Below are positions 54,222 through 64,000 of a stretch of DNA of 64,000 nt, piece after piece. The position numbers were made by a program, and so were the translations under genes. How positions within the stretch are numbered: position 1 is the stretch's first letter; every line of letters starts with the position of its first letter. Source of the DNA: Halomonas shengliensis. Lineage in GTDB: Bacteria > Pseudomonadota > Gammaproteobacteria > Pseudomonadales > Halomonadaceae. The notes beneath the pieces are model-generated. The model saw only the letters and a program-made list of their open reading frames with translations. It had not been told where the DNA came from and did not search any database. The stretch is taken from contig NZ_FNIV01000002.1 in NCBI RefSeq assembly GCF_900104135.1, forward strand, positions 248,001 through 312,000, in the 5' to 3' direction.

Positions 54222-55159
54222 GTCAGGACCGTCGCCCCATCATCATCCGCCGCAAGAAGGTGGTGCATCAGCACCACGGCGGCAGCTGGAAGATCGCCCT
54301 GGCAGACTTCATGACCGCCCTGATGGCGCTCTTTCTGGTGATGTGGATCCTCTCGCAGTCGACGCCGACCCAGCGCGAGGCGGTGGGTGAGTACTTCCGT
54401 ACCCCGCTGGTCACCGCGATCACCGGTGGCGACGGCCAGGCCCAGAGCGCCAACGTGATCCCCGGCGGCGGACCCGACCCGGCCCATGCCGAGGGCGAGC
54501 GGGCACGCATCGACCTGCGCCAGCAGACCCGCCCCAGCGACACCCAGCGGCGCGCCTTCCGCGATCTCCAGCAGCGCATCGAGACCGCCATCAATGCTGA
54601 CCCGGATCTGCGTCAGCTGCGCCAGCAGATGCGCTTCGAGATGACACCCGAAGGACTGCGCATCCAGCTGCTGGATACCGATCAGCGCCCGATGTTCGAC
54701 CTGGGTCGTGATCAGGTGGCGCCCTATATGCGCGACCTGCTGCGCACCATGGCGCCGCTGCTCAACGAGCTCGACAACGACCTCAGCATCAGCGGCCACA
54801 CCGACAGCCTGGCCTACCTGAGCGGCTATCGCGGCTACAGCAACTGGGAGCTCTCCAGCGACCGCGCCAACGCCTCGCGTCGTGAGCTGGTCGCCGGCGG
54901 CCTGGAGCCGAGCAAGCTGTTACGGGTCTCCGGCTTCGCCGACCGGGTGCCGATGCCGAACACCGAGGCCAGCGACCCGATCAACCGCCGCATCGAGCTA
55001 CTGGTGCTCTTCGACGAGGTGGCCGAGCGCATACGCCGCCCGGGCATTCTCAATGGCGCGGGCGCACCGTCGCCGCTCAGCCGGCGCACGCCACAGGTGG
55101 ATACCGCACCCGTGGAGAAATTCACCGAGAGCCTGAGGAGCGCCCTCGGCACGGACTAG
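54218..55159 (+). CDS. motB: Flagellar stator protein MotB
   Basis: 313 aa. One TM helix (about 28-47) with the ion-binding Asp30 in ALADFMTALMALFLVMW, a plug/linker region, and an OmpA-like peptidoglycan-binding domain (about 150-275, ISGHTDSLAY and NWELSSDRANASRREL). MotAB drives rotation; enteric-like sequence suggests proton use, but Na+ is not excluded. Confidence 0.97.
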   Translation: MSQDRRPIIIRRKKVVHQHHGGSWKIALADFMTALMALFLVMWILSQSTPTQREAVGEYFRTPLVTAITGGDGQAQSANVIPGGGPDPAHAEGERARIDLRQQTRPSDTQRRAFRDLQQRIETAINADPDLRQLRQQMRFEMTPEGLRIQLLDTDQRPMFDLGRDQVAPYMRDLLRTMAPLLNELDNDLSISGHTDSLAYLSGYRGYSNWELSSDRANASRRELVAGGLEPSKLLRVSGFADRVPMPNTEASDPINRRIELLVLFDEVAERIRRPGILNGAGAPSPLSRRTPQVDTAPVEKFTESLRSALGTD

Positions 55160-55201
55160 GCCCGACACAGGGCATCTCATCATCAGGGCAGGGGTTAGCG
55201 C

Positions 55202-57358
55202 ATGGATATCACCGATTTCTATGACACGTTTTTCGAGGAGGCCGAGGAGCTCCTCGCCGACATGGAGCGCCACCTCCTCGAGCTGGACATCGACGCGCCG
55301 GACAGCGAGCAGCTCAACGCCATCTTCCGCGCGGCCCACTCCATCAAGGGGGGCGCCGGCACCTTCGGCTTCGATGTCCTGCAGAAGACCACCCACCTCT
55401 TCGAGAACCTCCTCGACCATGCCCGCCGCGGCGAAATGACGCTGCGCCGTGACATCATCGACACCTTCCTGGAAACCAAGGATATGCTGCACGACCAGCT
55501 CGACGCCTATCGCAACGACGAGGAACCCGATCAGGAGGCCTTCGCCCGCATCTGCCAGACCCTGCAGCAGCTGGCCCTGGAGGAGATCGGTCAGGGACTC
55601 GAGGGCGCTGAGGACGTGCCCACGCCCGGTGACGCGGACTCACCTGGGCAGCAACCCGCGACGCCCGAGCCGCCTCAGGCGGGGGCGCCAGCCGCAGAGG
55701 AGGCCGGCGATGGTGGCGACCAGCGCCTGGTGGTTGCCCTGATCGATGTCGGCGACAAGGACCGTGCGCTGCTGATCGAGGAGCTCGAGCAGCTGGGCGA
55801 GATCCAGGCCCAGCAGGGCAACCAGGCGTGCTACGAGGTTACCCTGATCACCGCGGTGAGCCGCGACGACATCGAGGCGGTGATGTGCTTCATCACCGAG
55901 CCCGAGCAGGTACAGATCCGCGTCGACGAGAGCGAGGAGGCGATCACTGCCCCCGCGGCCGAGCCCGCACCCGAGGCGACTCTGCCCGGCGAGAACACAG
56001 AGGCGCCGCAGCCGGCGCCCCCGTCGGCGACTCCCGCCGCCTCCAGGCCCGACACCAATAAGAACGACGCCAGCAAGACCAAGGCGAGCGACGCCAAGCC
56101 GAAGAAGGCCAAGGGTAGCGAGTCCAGCTCGATCCGCGTCTCGGTGGAGAAGGTCGACCAGATCATCAATCTGGTCGGCGAGCTGATCATCACCCAGTCG
56201 ATGCTCGACCAGACCGTCAGCGAGCTGGACGGCGTGAACAACGGAAACCTGCTCAACGGCATGAACCTGCTGCAGCGCAACGCGCGGGACCTGCAGGAAG
56301 CGGTGATGTCGGTGCGCATGATCCCCATGGACTTCGTGTTCAGCCGCTTCCCCCGGGTGGTCCGCGAGACCTCCGGCAAGCTCGGCAAGGAGATCGAGCT
56401 GGTCACCGAGGGCGAGTCCACCGAGCTGGACAAGAGCCTGACCGAGCGCATCATCGACCCCCTCACCCACCTGGTACGCAACAGCCTGGACCACGGCATC
56501 GAGCCGCCGGAGGTGCGCGAGGCGAACGGCAAGCCGCGCACCGGCAAGCTCACCCTCTCCGCCCGCCACCAGGGCGGTAACATCATCATCGAGGTGAGCG
56601 ACGACGGCGCCGGCCTGGATCGCGACAAGCTGCTGGCCAAGGCCCAGGAGAGTGGTCTGTCGGTCACCGACACCATGAGCGACGACGAGGTCTGGCAGCT
56701 AATCTTCGCCCCGGGCTTCTCCACCGCCAAGGAGGTCACCGACGTCTCCGGGCGCGGCGTGGGCATGGACGTGGTGAAGCGCAACATCCAGGGCATGGGG
56801 GGCCAGGTGCAGATCATGTCGGCGCGCGGCAAGGGCACCACCATCCGCATCGTGCTGCCGCTGACCCTGGCCATCCTCGACGGCATGTCGATCAAGGTGG
56901 GCGAGGAGGTGTTCATCCTGCCGCTCTCCACCGTTCTCGAGTCGCTGCAACCCTCCCGGGATGACCTCTACCCCATGGCCGGTGACGACGTAGTGCTCAA
57001 GGTGCGCGACGAATACCTGCCGGTGGTCGCGGTTCACGAGGCGCTGGATGTCACCGGCGCCAAGACCGAGCTCAACGAGACCATCGCGGTGATCGTGCAG
57101 GGCGAAGGACGCCGCTACGCCCTGCTGGTGGACGACCTCATCGGCCAGCAGCAGGTGGTGGTCAAGAACCTCGAGACCAACTACCGCAAGGTGCCGGGCG
57201 TTTCCGCCGCCACCATCCTGGGTGACGGCAGCGTCGCCCTGATCCTCGACATCGCCGGCCTGCATCGCCTCAACCGCGCCAAGAAGGAGGCGCGGCATCA
57301 GCAACGTCCTCATCACGACCTGGAGCGTCGTCTCCACACCGAAGGAGAAGCCTCATGA
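55202..57358 (+). CDS. cheA: Chemotaxis histidine kinase CheA
   Basis: 718 aa. Phospho-accepting His46 in [11 protein letters not shown] (HPt, 1-105); a response-regulator-binding P2 domain (about 172-245); Ala/Pro linker; dimerisation helices (about 312-375); kinase domain with N box [13 protein letters not shown]1 DDGAGLD and G2 [10 protein letters not shown] (about 380-560); CheW-like P5 (about 565-700). All needed residues are present. It takes signals from receptors through CheW and phosphorylates CheY and CheB. Overlaps cheW by 4 nt. Confidence 0.98.
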   Translation: MDITDFYDTFFEEAEELLADMERHLLELDIDAPDSEQLNAIFRAAHSIKGGAGTFGFDVLQKTTHLFENLLDHARRGEMTLRRDIIDTFLETKDMLHDQLDAYRNDEEPDQEAFARICQTLQQLALEEIGQGLEGAEDVPTPGDADSPGQQPATPEPPQAGAPAAEEAGDGGDQRLVVALIDVGDKDRALLIEELEQLGEIQAQQGNQACYEVTLITAVSRDDIEAVMCFITEPEQVQIRVDESEEAITAPAAEPAPEATLPGENTEAPQPAPPSATPAASRPDTNKNDASKTKASDAKPKKAKGSESSSIRVSVEKVDQIINLVGELIITQSMLDQTVSELDGVNNGNLLNGMNLLQRNARDLQEAVMSVRMIPMDFVFSRFPRVVRETSGKLGKEIELVTEGESTELDKSLTERIIDPLTHLVRNSLDHGIEPPEVREANGKPRTGKLTLSARHQGGNIIIEVSDDGAGLDRDKLLAKAQESGLSVTDTMSDDEVWQLIFAPGFSTAKEVTDVSGRGVGMDVVKRNIQGMGGQVQIMSARGKGTTIRIVLPLTLAILDGMSIKVGEEVFILPLSTVLESLQPSRDDLYPMAGDDVVLKVRDEYLPVVAVHEALDVTGAKTELNETIAVIVQGEGRRYALLVDDLIGQQQVVVKNLETNYRKVPGVSAATILGDGSVALILDIAGLHRLNRAKKEARHQQRPHHDLERRLHTEGEAS

Positions 57359-57855
57359 CCAACCTGACCAACCCCAGCCTCGACGCCGCCGCCCTGGAGG
57401 CGCAGAGCCGTGAGTTCCTGGTCTTCTCGCTCGGCGAGGAGGAGTACGCCATCGATATCCTCAAGGTGCAGGAGATTCGCGGCTACGAGAACGTCACCCG
57501 CATCGCCAACGCCCCGGATTTCATCAAGGGGGTGACCAACCTGCGCGGCGTGATCGTGCCCATCGTCGACCTGCGCATCAAGTTCCATCTCGACAAGGTC
57601 GAGTACGGTGGTCAGACCGTGGTGATCGTGGTCAATGTCGCCGACCGCGTGGTGGGAATCGTGGTGGATGGCGTCTCCGACGTCATGACCCTGACGCCCG
57701 AGCAGATCAAGCCGGCGCCGGAGTTCGGCGTCACCCTCTCCTCGGACTTCCTGAGCGGGCTGGGCAGCCTGGAAGACCGCATGCTGGTTCTGGTGGACAT
57801 CGACAAGCTGCTGACCAGCGACGAGATGGCCCTGGTGGAACAGGCCAGCGAGTAA
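57355..57855 (+). CDS. cheW: Chemotaxis coupling protein CheW
   Basis: 166 aa, standard length. [38 protein letters not shown] is the classic CheW stretch. It bridges CheA and receptors. ATGA overlap with cheA ensures joint synthesis; a chemoreceptor follows 16 bp later. Confidence 0.98.
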   Translation: MTNLTNPSLDAAALEAQSREFLVFSLGEEEYAIDILKVQEIRGYENVTRIANAPDFIKGVTNLRGVIVPIVDLRIKFHLDKVEYGGQTVVIVVNVADRVVGIVVDGVSDVMTLTPEQIKPAPEFGVTLSSDFLSGLGSLEDRMLVLVDIDKLLTSDEMALVEQASE

Positions 57856-57871
57856 GCCGGGGACGACATCC

Positions 57872-59524
57872 ATGAAACAACTGACAACGACAAAGAAACT
57901 GTGGGGTTCGCTGGGGATCATCTGGATCGGCATGATCTGCCTGATGGCCTGGGGAGCCTGGGAGAACCGCCAGACGATGCTCGAGGAGCGCCGCACGGCA
58001 CTCGGCGACTACGTCGACATGGCCATGAACGTGGTCAATGACCACGCCGAGCGGGCCGAGGCGGGCGAGCTGACTCTGGAGGAGGCCCAGACCCGTGCCG
58101 CCGACGCCGTGCGCGAGATGACCTACGACGAGGGGCGCGGCTACGTCTACATCTTCAACGGCGACTACGAACTGCTCGCCCACCCTCGCCTGCCTGTCGG
58201 CACCTCGGTGCGCGACTTCCAGAACGACGAGGGGCGCTACCTGTTCCGCGAGTTCGTGGCGGACGTGCAGCGCGACGACGGCGTGGTCGACTACCTCTGG
58301 GCCCACGCCTCCGAGGAGGACGAGCTTGCCGAGAAGTCCTCACTTAACGCCCTGTTCGAGCCCTGGGGCTGGTACATCGGTACCGGGGTCTATATCGATG
58401 ATATCGACGCCGCCTTCGTCGCCGGCCTGACCCGCAGCCTGCTGGCGCTGCTTGGCGTCGGCATCCCGCTGACCCTGCTGATGGGGCTGGTGATTCGCAA
58501 CGTCACCCGGCGCCTGGGCGGTGACCCCGCCTATGCCGCCCAGGTGGTCCGTCGGATCGCCGAGGGCAGCCTCGACCGACCGGTGAGCCTGCGCAAGGGC
58601 GACCAGGCCAGCCTGCTCGCCGATATCGAACGCATGCGCCGCAACCTGGAAGCGACCATCGGCCATATCCACCGCAGCAGCGATGAGGTCAACGGCGTGG
58701 TCGAGGAGATCGGCGCCGGCAACGACGAGCTGGCCACCCGCACCGAGCAACAGGCCGCCTCCCTGGCCGAGACTGCTTCGAGCATGGAGCAGTTGACCGC
58801 CACCGTACGCCAGAACGCCGACCATGCCGGCAAGGCCAGCAGCCTGGCGCGGGAGACCGCCGACAACGCCGAGCAGGGTCACGACGCCATGGACCGCGTC
58901 GCCGCCTCGATGAACGACATCAACGACAGCGCGACGCAGATGTCGACCATCGTCGACACCATCGATGCCATCGCCTTCCAGACCAACATCCTGGCGCTCA
59001 ACGCCTCGGTAGAGGCCGCCCGTGCCGGTGAGCACGGCCGTGGCTTCGCCGTGGTCGCCGAGGAAGTGCGCAAGCTGGCCAGCCGCAGCTCCGAGGCCGC
59101 CGGTGAGATCAAGGCGCTGATCGATGGCTCGGATGCCAAGGTCACCGAAGGCACCCGCCTGGTGGAGGAGACCGGCGAGATCATCACCGGCATGGTGCGC
59201 GATATCCAGCAGCTCACCACGCTGATCGGCGAGATCTCCGCCGCCTCGGAGGAGCAGACCCACGGCATCGAGCAGGTCAACCTGGCGGTCACCCAGATGG
59301 ACCAGATGACCCAGCAGAACTCGAGCCTGGTCGAGGAGCATACCCAGGCCTCCCAGCGCCTGACGCTTCAGACCCAGCGTCTACGCGACCAAGTGGCGCA
59401 CTTTCATCTGAGCGCCCGCCAGGGGGAAGCCAACCACGATGATGCCCCGGCGCGGCCGAACGCCCACGACACGGCCGATCGGGATCGCGGCGTGACATCA
59501 CGCGAACCCGCCACCATCGACTGA
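57872..59524 (+). CDS. Methyl-accepting chemotaxis protein with sCache_2 sensor
   Basis: 550 aa. TM1 (about 10-29), single Cache domain (about 33-185) with the typical [18 protein letters not shown] and [15 protein letters not shown] motifs, TM2 (about 190-210), HAMP, hairpin tip [15 protein letters not shown]. sCache_2 receptors often bind short organic acids. The tail is hydrophilic with no xWxxF. In the motAB-cheAW operon. Confidence 0.95.
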   Translation: MKQLTTTKKLWGSLGIIWIGMICLMAWGAWENRQTMLEERRTALGDYVDMAMNVVNDHAERAEAGELTLEEAQTRAADAVREMTYDEGRGYVYIFNGDYELLAHPRLPVGTSVRDFQNDEGRYLFREFVADVQRDDGVVDYLWAHASEEDELAEKSSLNALFEPWGWYIGTGVYIDDIDAAFVAGLTRSLLALLGVGIPLTLLMGLVIRNVTRRLGGDPAYAAQVVRRIAEGSLDRPVSLRKGDQASLLADIERMRRNLEATIGHIHRSSDEVNGVVEEIGAGNDELATRTEQQAASLAETASSMEQLTATVRQNADHAGKASSLARETADNAEQGHDAMDRVAASMNDINDSATQMSTIVDTIDAIAFQTNILALNASVEAARAGEHGRGFAVVAEEVRKLASRSSEAAGEIKALIDGSDAKVTEGTRLVEETGEIITGMVRDIQQLTTLIGEISAASEEQTHGIEQVNLAVTQMDQMTQQNSSLVEEHTQASQRLTLQTQRLRDQVAHFHLSARQGEANHDDAPARPNAHDTADRDRGVTSREPATID

Positions 59525-59541
59525 CGCCCAGGGACGAGAAC

Positions 59542-61263
59542 GTGAAATTACTCGACAACATGACCGTACGCCTGAGCTGGAGCATGGTGCTGGCGGTGTT
59601 CTCCGCCCTGATCCTGGCACTTGGCGGCCTGGGCCTGTACGCCGCACGCCACAGCGAGTCGGCGCTCCAGACCCTCAACCGGGTCAACGTCGATCAGCAG
59701 TCCGCGCTCAACCGCACCAACACCCAGATGCTCTTCGCCCAGCTCGAGCTGCGCGATCTGCAGACGCGCCTGCTCGCCGACGAGACACCCCAGGTCCGTC
59801 AGGCGGTACAGGCCGAGGCGGAGGCGCTCGCCGAGACCTTCTTCGAGGTGGAGTCGACCTTCCAGGAGTTCCTGGCGCTGCCCGGTGGCGAGGCCAGGGC
59901 GGCGATGATCGACACCCTGGCGGCGAGCTTCGAGCGACTGATGGCCGAGGGCCTGTGGCCCCAGCAGCAGGCTTTGGCGGCCGGGGATGCGGAGCGCTTC
60001 CTGACCCTGGCACCGAGAGTGGAGGCGCTCACCACGACCTTCTACGACGATGCGGTGACCTTCTTCGTGGATGCCGAGCAGAGCGGCGCCAGCCTCTACG
60101 CCAGCTTCCTCGAGCTGGTGAAGGGACTAGAGTGGCTGATAATCGCCGGCCTGGTGATCGCCGCCGGCACCGTGGTGGTGGTGCTGTGGGGGGTGACGGT
60201 AAACGTCATCCGCCCACTGGGCCAGCTGGTCGGCTACTTCGAGGCGATGCAGCAGGGTAACCTGGCCCAGCGCATCCCGGAGCGTGGCGATAACGAGATC
60301 GGACGCCTCTACGCCGCCCTGGCGGCGATGCAGCGCGGCCTGGCCGAGACGGTGATGACCGTGCGCGACAGCAGTGAGGCCATCTACCAGGGCACCCAGA
60401 GCATCGCCCACGGCAATAACGACCTCTCCTCGCGCACCGAGCAGCAGGCCTCCTCTCTGCAGGAGACCGCCTCGAGCATGGAGGAGCTCTCTTCCACCGT
60501 CACCCAGAACGCCGACAACGCCGGCCAGGCCAGCCAGCTGGCCGCCGACGCCTCACGAACCGCCCAGGAAGGCGGCGAGGTGGTCAACGACGTGGTCAGC
60601 ACCATGCACGAGATCAGCCAGGGCTCTCACCGGGTCGCGGAAATCATCGGCACCATCGACAGCATCGCCTTCCAGACCAATATCCTGGCGCTCAACGCCT
60701 CGGTGGAGGCGGCACGCGCCGGCGAGCACGGCAAGGGCTTCGCTGTGGTGGCCCAGGAGGTACGCAACCTCGCGAGCCGCTCCGGCGATGCCGCCAGCGA
60801 GATTCGCGGGCTGATCGAGGCATCGGTCAACCAGGTGGATCGTGGTACCGCGAGGGCCGATCAGGCTGGCAAGACCATGGGTGAGATCGTCGCCTCCGTG
60901 CAGCGCGTCAGCGACATCATGGACGAGATCGCCTCCGCCTCGCACGAGCAGAGCAGCGGCATCGGCCAGGTCAACGACGCCATCACCCAGATGGACCAGG
61001 TCACCCAGCAGAACGCCGACCTGGTGCAGCATGCGGCCAGCGCCGCCAATCAGCTGGAGGCCGAGGCCAGCCGCCTCAAGGCGGCGGTCAATCGTTTCCA
61101 GCTGGAAACCTCAGGGTCGGCGACGAAGGGCCAGCGGGACGACAGCAATGACGACCTGTCGCGCTGGATGCCCTCCTTGATGACACGCCGCACCCAGGAG
61201 GCGGCGCCCGCCGCTACCCAGGCGCGGACCACCCGGAGCGACGATGACTGGGAGGCGTTCTAG
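59542..61263 (+). CDS. Methyl-accepting chemotaxis protein, Tar-like, xWxxF tail
   Basis: 573 aa. TM1 (about 10-33), periplasmic four-helix-bundle sensor (about 35-190), TM2 (about 193-217), HAMP, hairpin tip [15 protein letters not shown]; ends DWEAF, a CheR/CheB-binding pentapeptide. N-terminal segment [22 protein letters not shown] is close to the receptor at 11960-13666, so the two are paralogues. Next gene is another receptor, then cheR. Confidence 0.95.
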   Translation: MKLLDNMTVRLSWSMVLAVFSALILALGGLGLYAARHSESALQTLNRVNVDQQSALNRTNTQMLFAQLELRDLQTRLLADETPQVRQAVQAEAEALAETFFEVESTFQEFLALPGGEARAAMIDTLAASFERLMAEGLWPQQQALAAGDAERFLTLAPRVEALTTTFYDDAVTFFVDAEQSGASLYASFLELVKGLEWLIIAGLVIAAGTVVVVLWGVTVNVIRPLGQLVGYFEAMQQGNLAQRIPERGDNEIGRLYAALAAMQRGLAETVMTVRDSSEAIYQGTQSIAHGNNDLSSRTEQQASSLQETASSMEELSSTVTQNADNAGQASQLAADASRTAQEGGEVVNDVVSTMHEISQGSHRVAEIIGTIDSIAFQTNILALNASVEAARAGEHGKGFAVVAQEVRNLASRSGDAASEIRGLIEASVNQVDRGTARADQAGKTMGEIVASVQRVSDIMDEIASASHEQSSGIGQVNDAITQMDQVTQQNADLVQHAASAANQLEAEASRLKAAVNRFQLETSGSATKGQRDDSNDDLSRWMPSLMTRRTQEAAPAATQARTTRSDDDWEAF

Positions 61264-61326
61264 CCGCCACTACGCATCGTCCAGGACACAACAACGAAAT
61301 CGACTTTTCCTCAGCAGGGGATCGCC

Positions 61327-63498
61327 ATGCGCAACAACCAGCCAGTGACTCAGCAGGAATACCTGCTCCACGATGACCACTTCCTTATCTCCCGCACCGA
61401 CCTGAAGGGCAGGATCACCTACGCCAACCCGGCCTTCGTGGAGGTCAGCGGGTTCAGTCACGAGGAGCTGCTGGGGTCGGCCCACAACATCGTGCGCCAT
61501 CCCGACATGCCTGAGGCGGCCTACCAGAACCTGTGGGACACCCTGAAGGCCGGAGAGAGCTGGAAGGGGCTGGTCAAGAACCGGCGCAAGAACGGCGACC
61601 ACTACTGGGTAGAGGCCAACGTCTCGCCGATCATCGAAGAGGGTGAGGTCAAGGGCTACGCCTCGGTTCGGGTCAAGCCCTCGCGCGAGGAGGTCGAGCG
61701 CGCCGAGGCCGCCTACGCCCGTATCCGAGAGGGCAAGGGCCGTGGCCTGACCCTGGACAAGGGCGAGCTCAAGCGCCGGGGCGTCGCCGGCTGGCTGGCC
61801 CGCGCCAGCCTCTCCAGCCTGCGCGCGCGCATCGTCTCCATGGTACTGGTGGCCGGTGTGCTGCTGCTCGCCAGCGGTGCCCTGGGGCTGTTCGGCCTGC
61901 AGAGCGCCGGGGAGCGTCTGCGCACCCTCGACCGCGATGGCCTCCAGGACGTGGCGCGTCTGCAACAGATCGACCAGCTGACCACCCAGGCGCACCAGTT
62001 GCTATCGCGCAGCGATCGCTTCGAGCTGGTCGACCAGAAGGTGGCCTATACCGAGCAGCTGGCCGAGATCGAGAGTGAACTCGACCGCCTGTGGTCGGCC
62101 TTCCGCGCGCGGGAGACCAACCAGGGCGGCATCGCCGACAGCTTCGATGCCGAGCTCAGCGCCTACCGCCAGGAGGGCATCGGCCATGCGATCAGCCTGC
62201 TGCAGAGCGAAGAGAACTTCGACATCTTCACCAACATGCCGGAACACATCGGGACGATGCAGGGCGAGGGTGAGGCGCTGGCGGAGAGCGTCAACGCGAT
62301 GATTGCCAGCAAGCAGGAAGCCGCCGGCCTGCTTGCCCAGCAGGCCCGCCAGGGACAGCGCCAGATGCTGATCGCGCTGGCCGCCCTGCTGGGAGCCGGC
62401 CTGTTGCTGCTGGTCATCATCGGTGCCATGACCCTGCGTGGTGTGATCCGCCCGGTGCGCGAATCCCGCGCCTTCACCCTGCAGATCGCCTCGGGCAACC
62501 TGGCGGCGGACGCCCCGGCTCGCCGGCGCGACGAGCTGGGTCAGCTGGTGGACGCCCTGGACATCATGCGCAAGAGCCTTGGCAGCATCGTCAACGACGT
62601 CAACGGCGGCATCGGCATCGTTACCCCCGCGGCCCGCGACATCGCCCGTGGCAACGAGGACCTGTCGGCGCGTACCGAGCAGCAGGCCGCGTCCCTGCAG
62701 CAGACCGCCTCCAGCATGGAGGAGATGACCACCACGGTACAGCACAACTCGGACAACGCCCGTCAGGCCAGCGGCCTGGCCGAGGAGAACGCCACCGAGT
62801 CGCGCGCCTCCGGTGAGCTGATGCAGCGTGCCGTCTCCACCATGGACGAGATCACCGCCGGTTCGCGCAAGATGACCGAGATCATCGACGTCATCGACTC
62901 CATCGCCTTCCAGACCAACATCCTGGCGCTCAACGCCTCGGTAGAGGCCGCGCGTGCCGGCGAGCAGGGGCGCGGCTTCGCCGTGGTGGCCCAGGAGGTG
63001 CGCAACCTGGCCAGCCGCTCCGCGGATGCCGCCAGCGAGATCCGTGAGCTGATCGACGGCTCCGCCCGCCAGATCGGCAGCGGTGCCGAGCTGATCCACC
63101 AGGCCGAGGGCGCCATCGCCAGGGTCATGGAGGCCTCCACCCGGGTCAACGACATCCTCGGCGAGATCACCGCGGCCTCCGAGGAACAGAGCAACGGCAT
63201 CGCCCAGATCAACTCGGCGGTGGCCGAGATGGACCAGGTGACCCAGCAGAATGCCACGCGGGTACAGAGCTCCGCGCGCGCCGCCGGCGAGCTGGAGCAC
63301 CAGGCCATGATGCTCAACCACGCCGTCTCGGCCTTCCGCCTGCGCGGCAGCGGCATGGAACAGGCGCCCAGTCGTCAGCGTCGCCCCGCCGAGGTGGAGA
63401 AGCAGCCGCCGCGTGATGCCGAGGCGCCGGCCGCACGCCGTGATGACACCCGCAGACATAAGGCGACCGAAAGCGTCGAGGAGTGGGAAGAGTTTTGA
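61327..63498 (+). CDS. Aer-like PAS chemoreceptor with periplasmic domain and xWxxF tail
   Basis: 723 aa. Residues 10-120 are an Aer-type PAS ([35 protein letters not shown]), a flavin-binding redox or oxygen sensor in Aer. Unlike E. coli Aer, TM1 (about 176-198) is followed by a roughly 140-residue extracytoplasmic helical domain (about 200-335) and TM2 (about 345-367), then HAMP and the signalling hairpin. It ends EWEEF, a CheR tether, which Aer lacks. It may combine energy taxis with sensing of an outside ligand, and may be methylated. Confidence 0.93.
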   Translation: MRNNQPVTQQEYLLHDDHFLISRTDLKGRITYANPAFVEVSGFSHEELLGSAHNIVRHPDMPEAAYQNLWDTLKAGESWKGLVKNRRKNGDHYWVEANVSPIIEEGEVKGYASVRVKPSREEVERAEAAYARIREGKGRGLTLDKGELKRRGVAGWLARASLSSLRARIVSMVLVAGVLLLASGALGLFGLQSAGERLRTLDRDGLQDVARLQQIDQLTTQAHQLLSRSDRFELVDQKVAYTEQLAEIESELDRLWSAFRARETNQGGIADSFDAELSAYRQEGIGHAISLLQSEENFDIFTNMPEHIGTMQGEGEALAESVNAMIASKQEAAGLLAQQARQGQRQMLIALAALLGAGLLLLVIIGAMTLRGVIRPVRESRAFTLQIASGNLAADAPARRRDELGQLVDALDIMRKSLGSIVNDVNGGIGIVTPAARDIARGNEDLSARTEQQAASLQQTASSMEEMTTTVQHNSDNARQASGLAEENATESRASGELMQRAVSTMDEITAGSRKMTEIIDVIDSIAFQTNILALNASVEAARAGEQGRGFAVVAQEVRNLASRSADAASEIRELIDGSARQIGSGAELIHQAEGAIARVMEASTRVNDILGEITAASEEQSNGIAQINSAVAEMDQVTQQNATRVQSSARAAGELEHQAMMLNHAVSAFRLRGSGMEQAPSRQRRPAEVEKQPPRDAEAPAARRDDTRRHKATESVEEWEEF

Positions 63499-63521
63499 AC
63501 GCCCCCAGGGAAGGTGAAGAG

Positions 63522-64000
63522 ATGACGGCTGCCGGGTCGGGATGGTCGACCGGGCGGCTGGAGCGCGACCTGGAGCTGACGGATGCGGACTTCGCCCGCA
63601 TCCGCCAGCTGATCTATCAGCGCGCCGGCATCGTGCTCGCCGAGCACAAGCGCGAGATGGTCTATAGTCGTCTTGCCAAGCGCCTGCGCCACCACGGCCT
63701 GACGCGCTTCTCCGACTACCTCGCCCGCCTCGAGCGCCAGCCCGAGGCCCGGGAGTGGGAGGCCTTCACCAACGCCCTGACCACCAACCTCACCGCCTTC
63801 TTCCGCGAGGCCCACCACTTCCCGCTGCTGGCCGACCATGTCCGCGGCCGCGCCGGCCGCATCCGGGTGTGGAGCGCGGCGGCCTCCAGCGGCGAGGAGC
63901 CCTACTCCATCGCCATGACGCTGATGGAGACACTGGGTCAGCAGGCCGCCCAGCGCGCCGAGGTCATCGCCACCGACATCGATACCGATGCCCTCGGCAA
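63522..64000 (+). CDS. cheR: CheR chemoreceptor methyltransferase, 5' part
   Basis: First 159 codons; the gene runs off the window. ATG at 63522 follows AGGTGA, 23 bp after the Aer-like gene. The helical N-terminal domain (YQRAGIVLAEHKREMVYSRLAKRLR) is followed by the start of the S-adenosylmethionine-binding domain (TTNLTAFFREAHHF, then RVWSAAASSGEEPYSIAM). It methylates receptor glutamates and fits the three xWxxF-tailed receptors nearby. Confidence 0.96.
   Translation, partial: MTAAGSGWSTGRLERDLELTDADFARIRQLIYQRAGIVLAEHKREMVYSRLAKRLRHHGLTRFSDYLARLERQPEAREWEAFTNALTTNLTAFFREAHHFPLLADHVRGRAGRIRVWSAAASSGEEPYSIAMTLMETLGQQAAQRAEVIATDIDTDALG

Noticed and set aside
1..64000. CRISPR arrays, tRNA genes, transposons or prophage
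   Set aside because: No regularly spaced repeats, no tRNA cloverleaf and no transposase or integrase frame seen; nearly all sequence is assigned to motility and signalling genes.

Overview
The window is 64 kb of GC-rich DNA from a motile gammaproteobacterium, most likely a member of the Halomonadaceae. This is inferred from the flhDC-type flagellar regulators, the gammaproteobacterial flg/fli gene order, eight clear sigma-28 promoters and the general protein style; no rRNA or other taxonomic marker is present. Almost every gene serves motility, chemotaxis or cyclic-di-GMP signalling. I see no tRNA, rRNA, insertion sequence, integrase or CRISPR array.

Layout. 1-773: a MNT/HepT-type toxin-antitoxin pair. 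0.9-21 kb: a sensory island with a BdlA-like PAS-PAS chemoreceptor broken by one in-frame TAG, a dCache chemoreceptor, a second-type FtsZ, five GGDEF and/or EAL proteins, and three more chemoreceptors, one with a nitrate/nitrite-sensing NIT domain. 21.3-33.5 kb: flaG, divergent fliE, then fliFGHIJKLMNOPQR. 33.6-44.2 kb, reverse strand: flgBCDEFGHIJKL. 44.4-45.9 kb: flgA and flgMN. 45.9-49.5 kb: a catalytically degenerate GGDEF-EAL protein, divergent from a PilZ protein fused to an HD-GYP-like domain. 49.6-52.1 kb: fliS, fliT, a second FliK-like protein and an FlhB C-terminal-like protein (FlhX). 52.3-53.2 kb: flhDC. 53.3-64 kb: motAB-cheAW, three chemoreceptors and the start of cheR, cut by the window end.

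How it works together. FlhDC would switch on basal-body and hook operons. FlgM would hold sigma-28 until the hook is finished, after which sigma-28 would fire the late promoters found here: chemoreceptors, flaG, flgKL, flgMN, the PilZ protein, fliST and motAB-cheAW. The diguanylate cyclases, phosphodiesterases and the PilZ effector give a c-di-GMP layer that probably tunes motility against attachment. FNR/ANR-like boxes precede a GGDEF-EAL gene, a GGDEF operon and the NIT chemoreceptor, suggesting oxygen control.

Not in the window: flagellin (fliC), fliD, flhA, full-length flhB, fliA, cheB, cheY and cheZ. Start codons were moved downstream of the longest frame where a ribosome-binding site, family alignment or paralogue comparison favoured it. 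All functional calls come from reading motifs; no database search was run.
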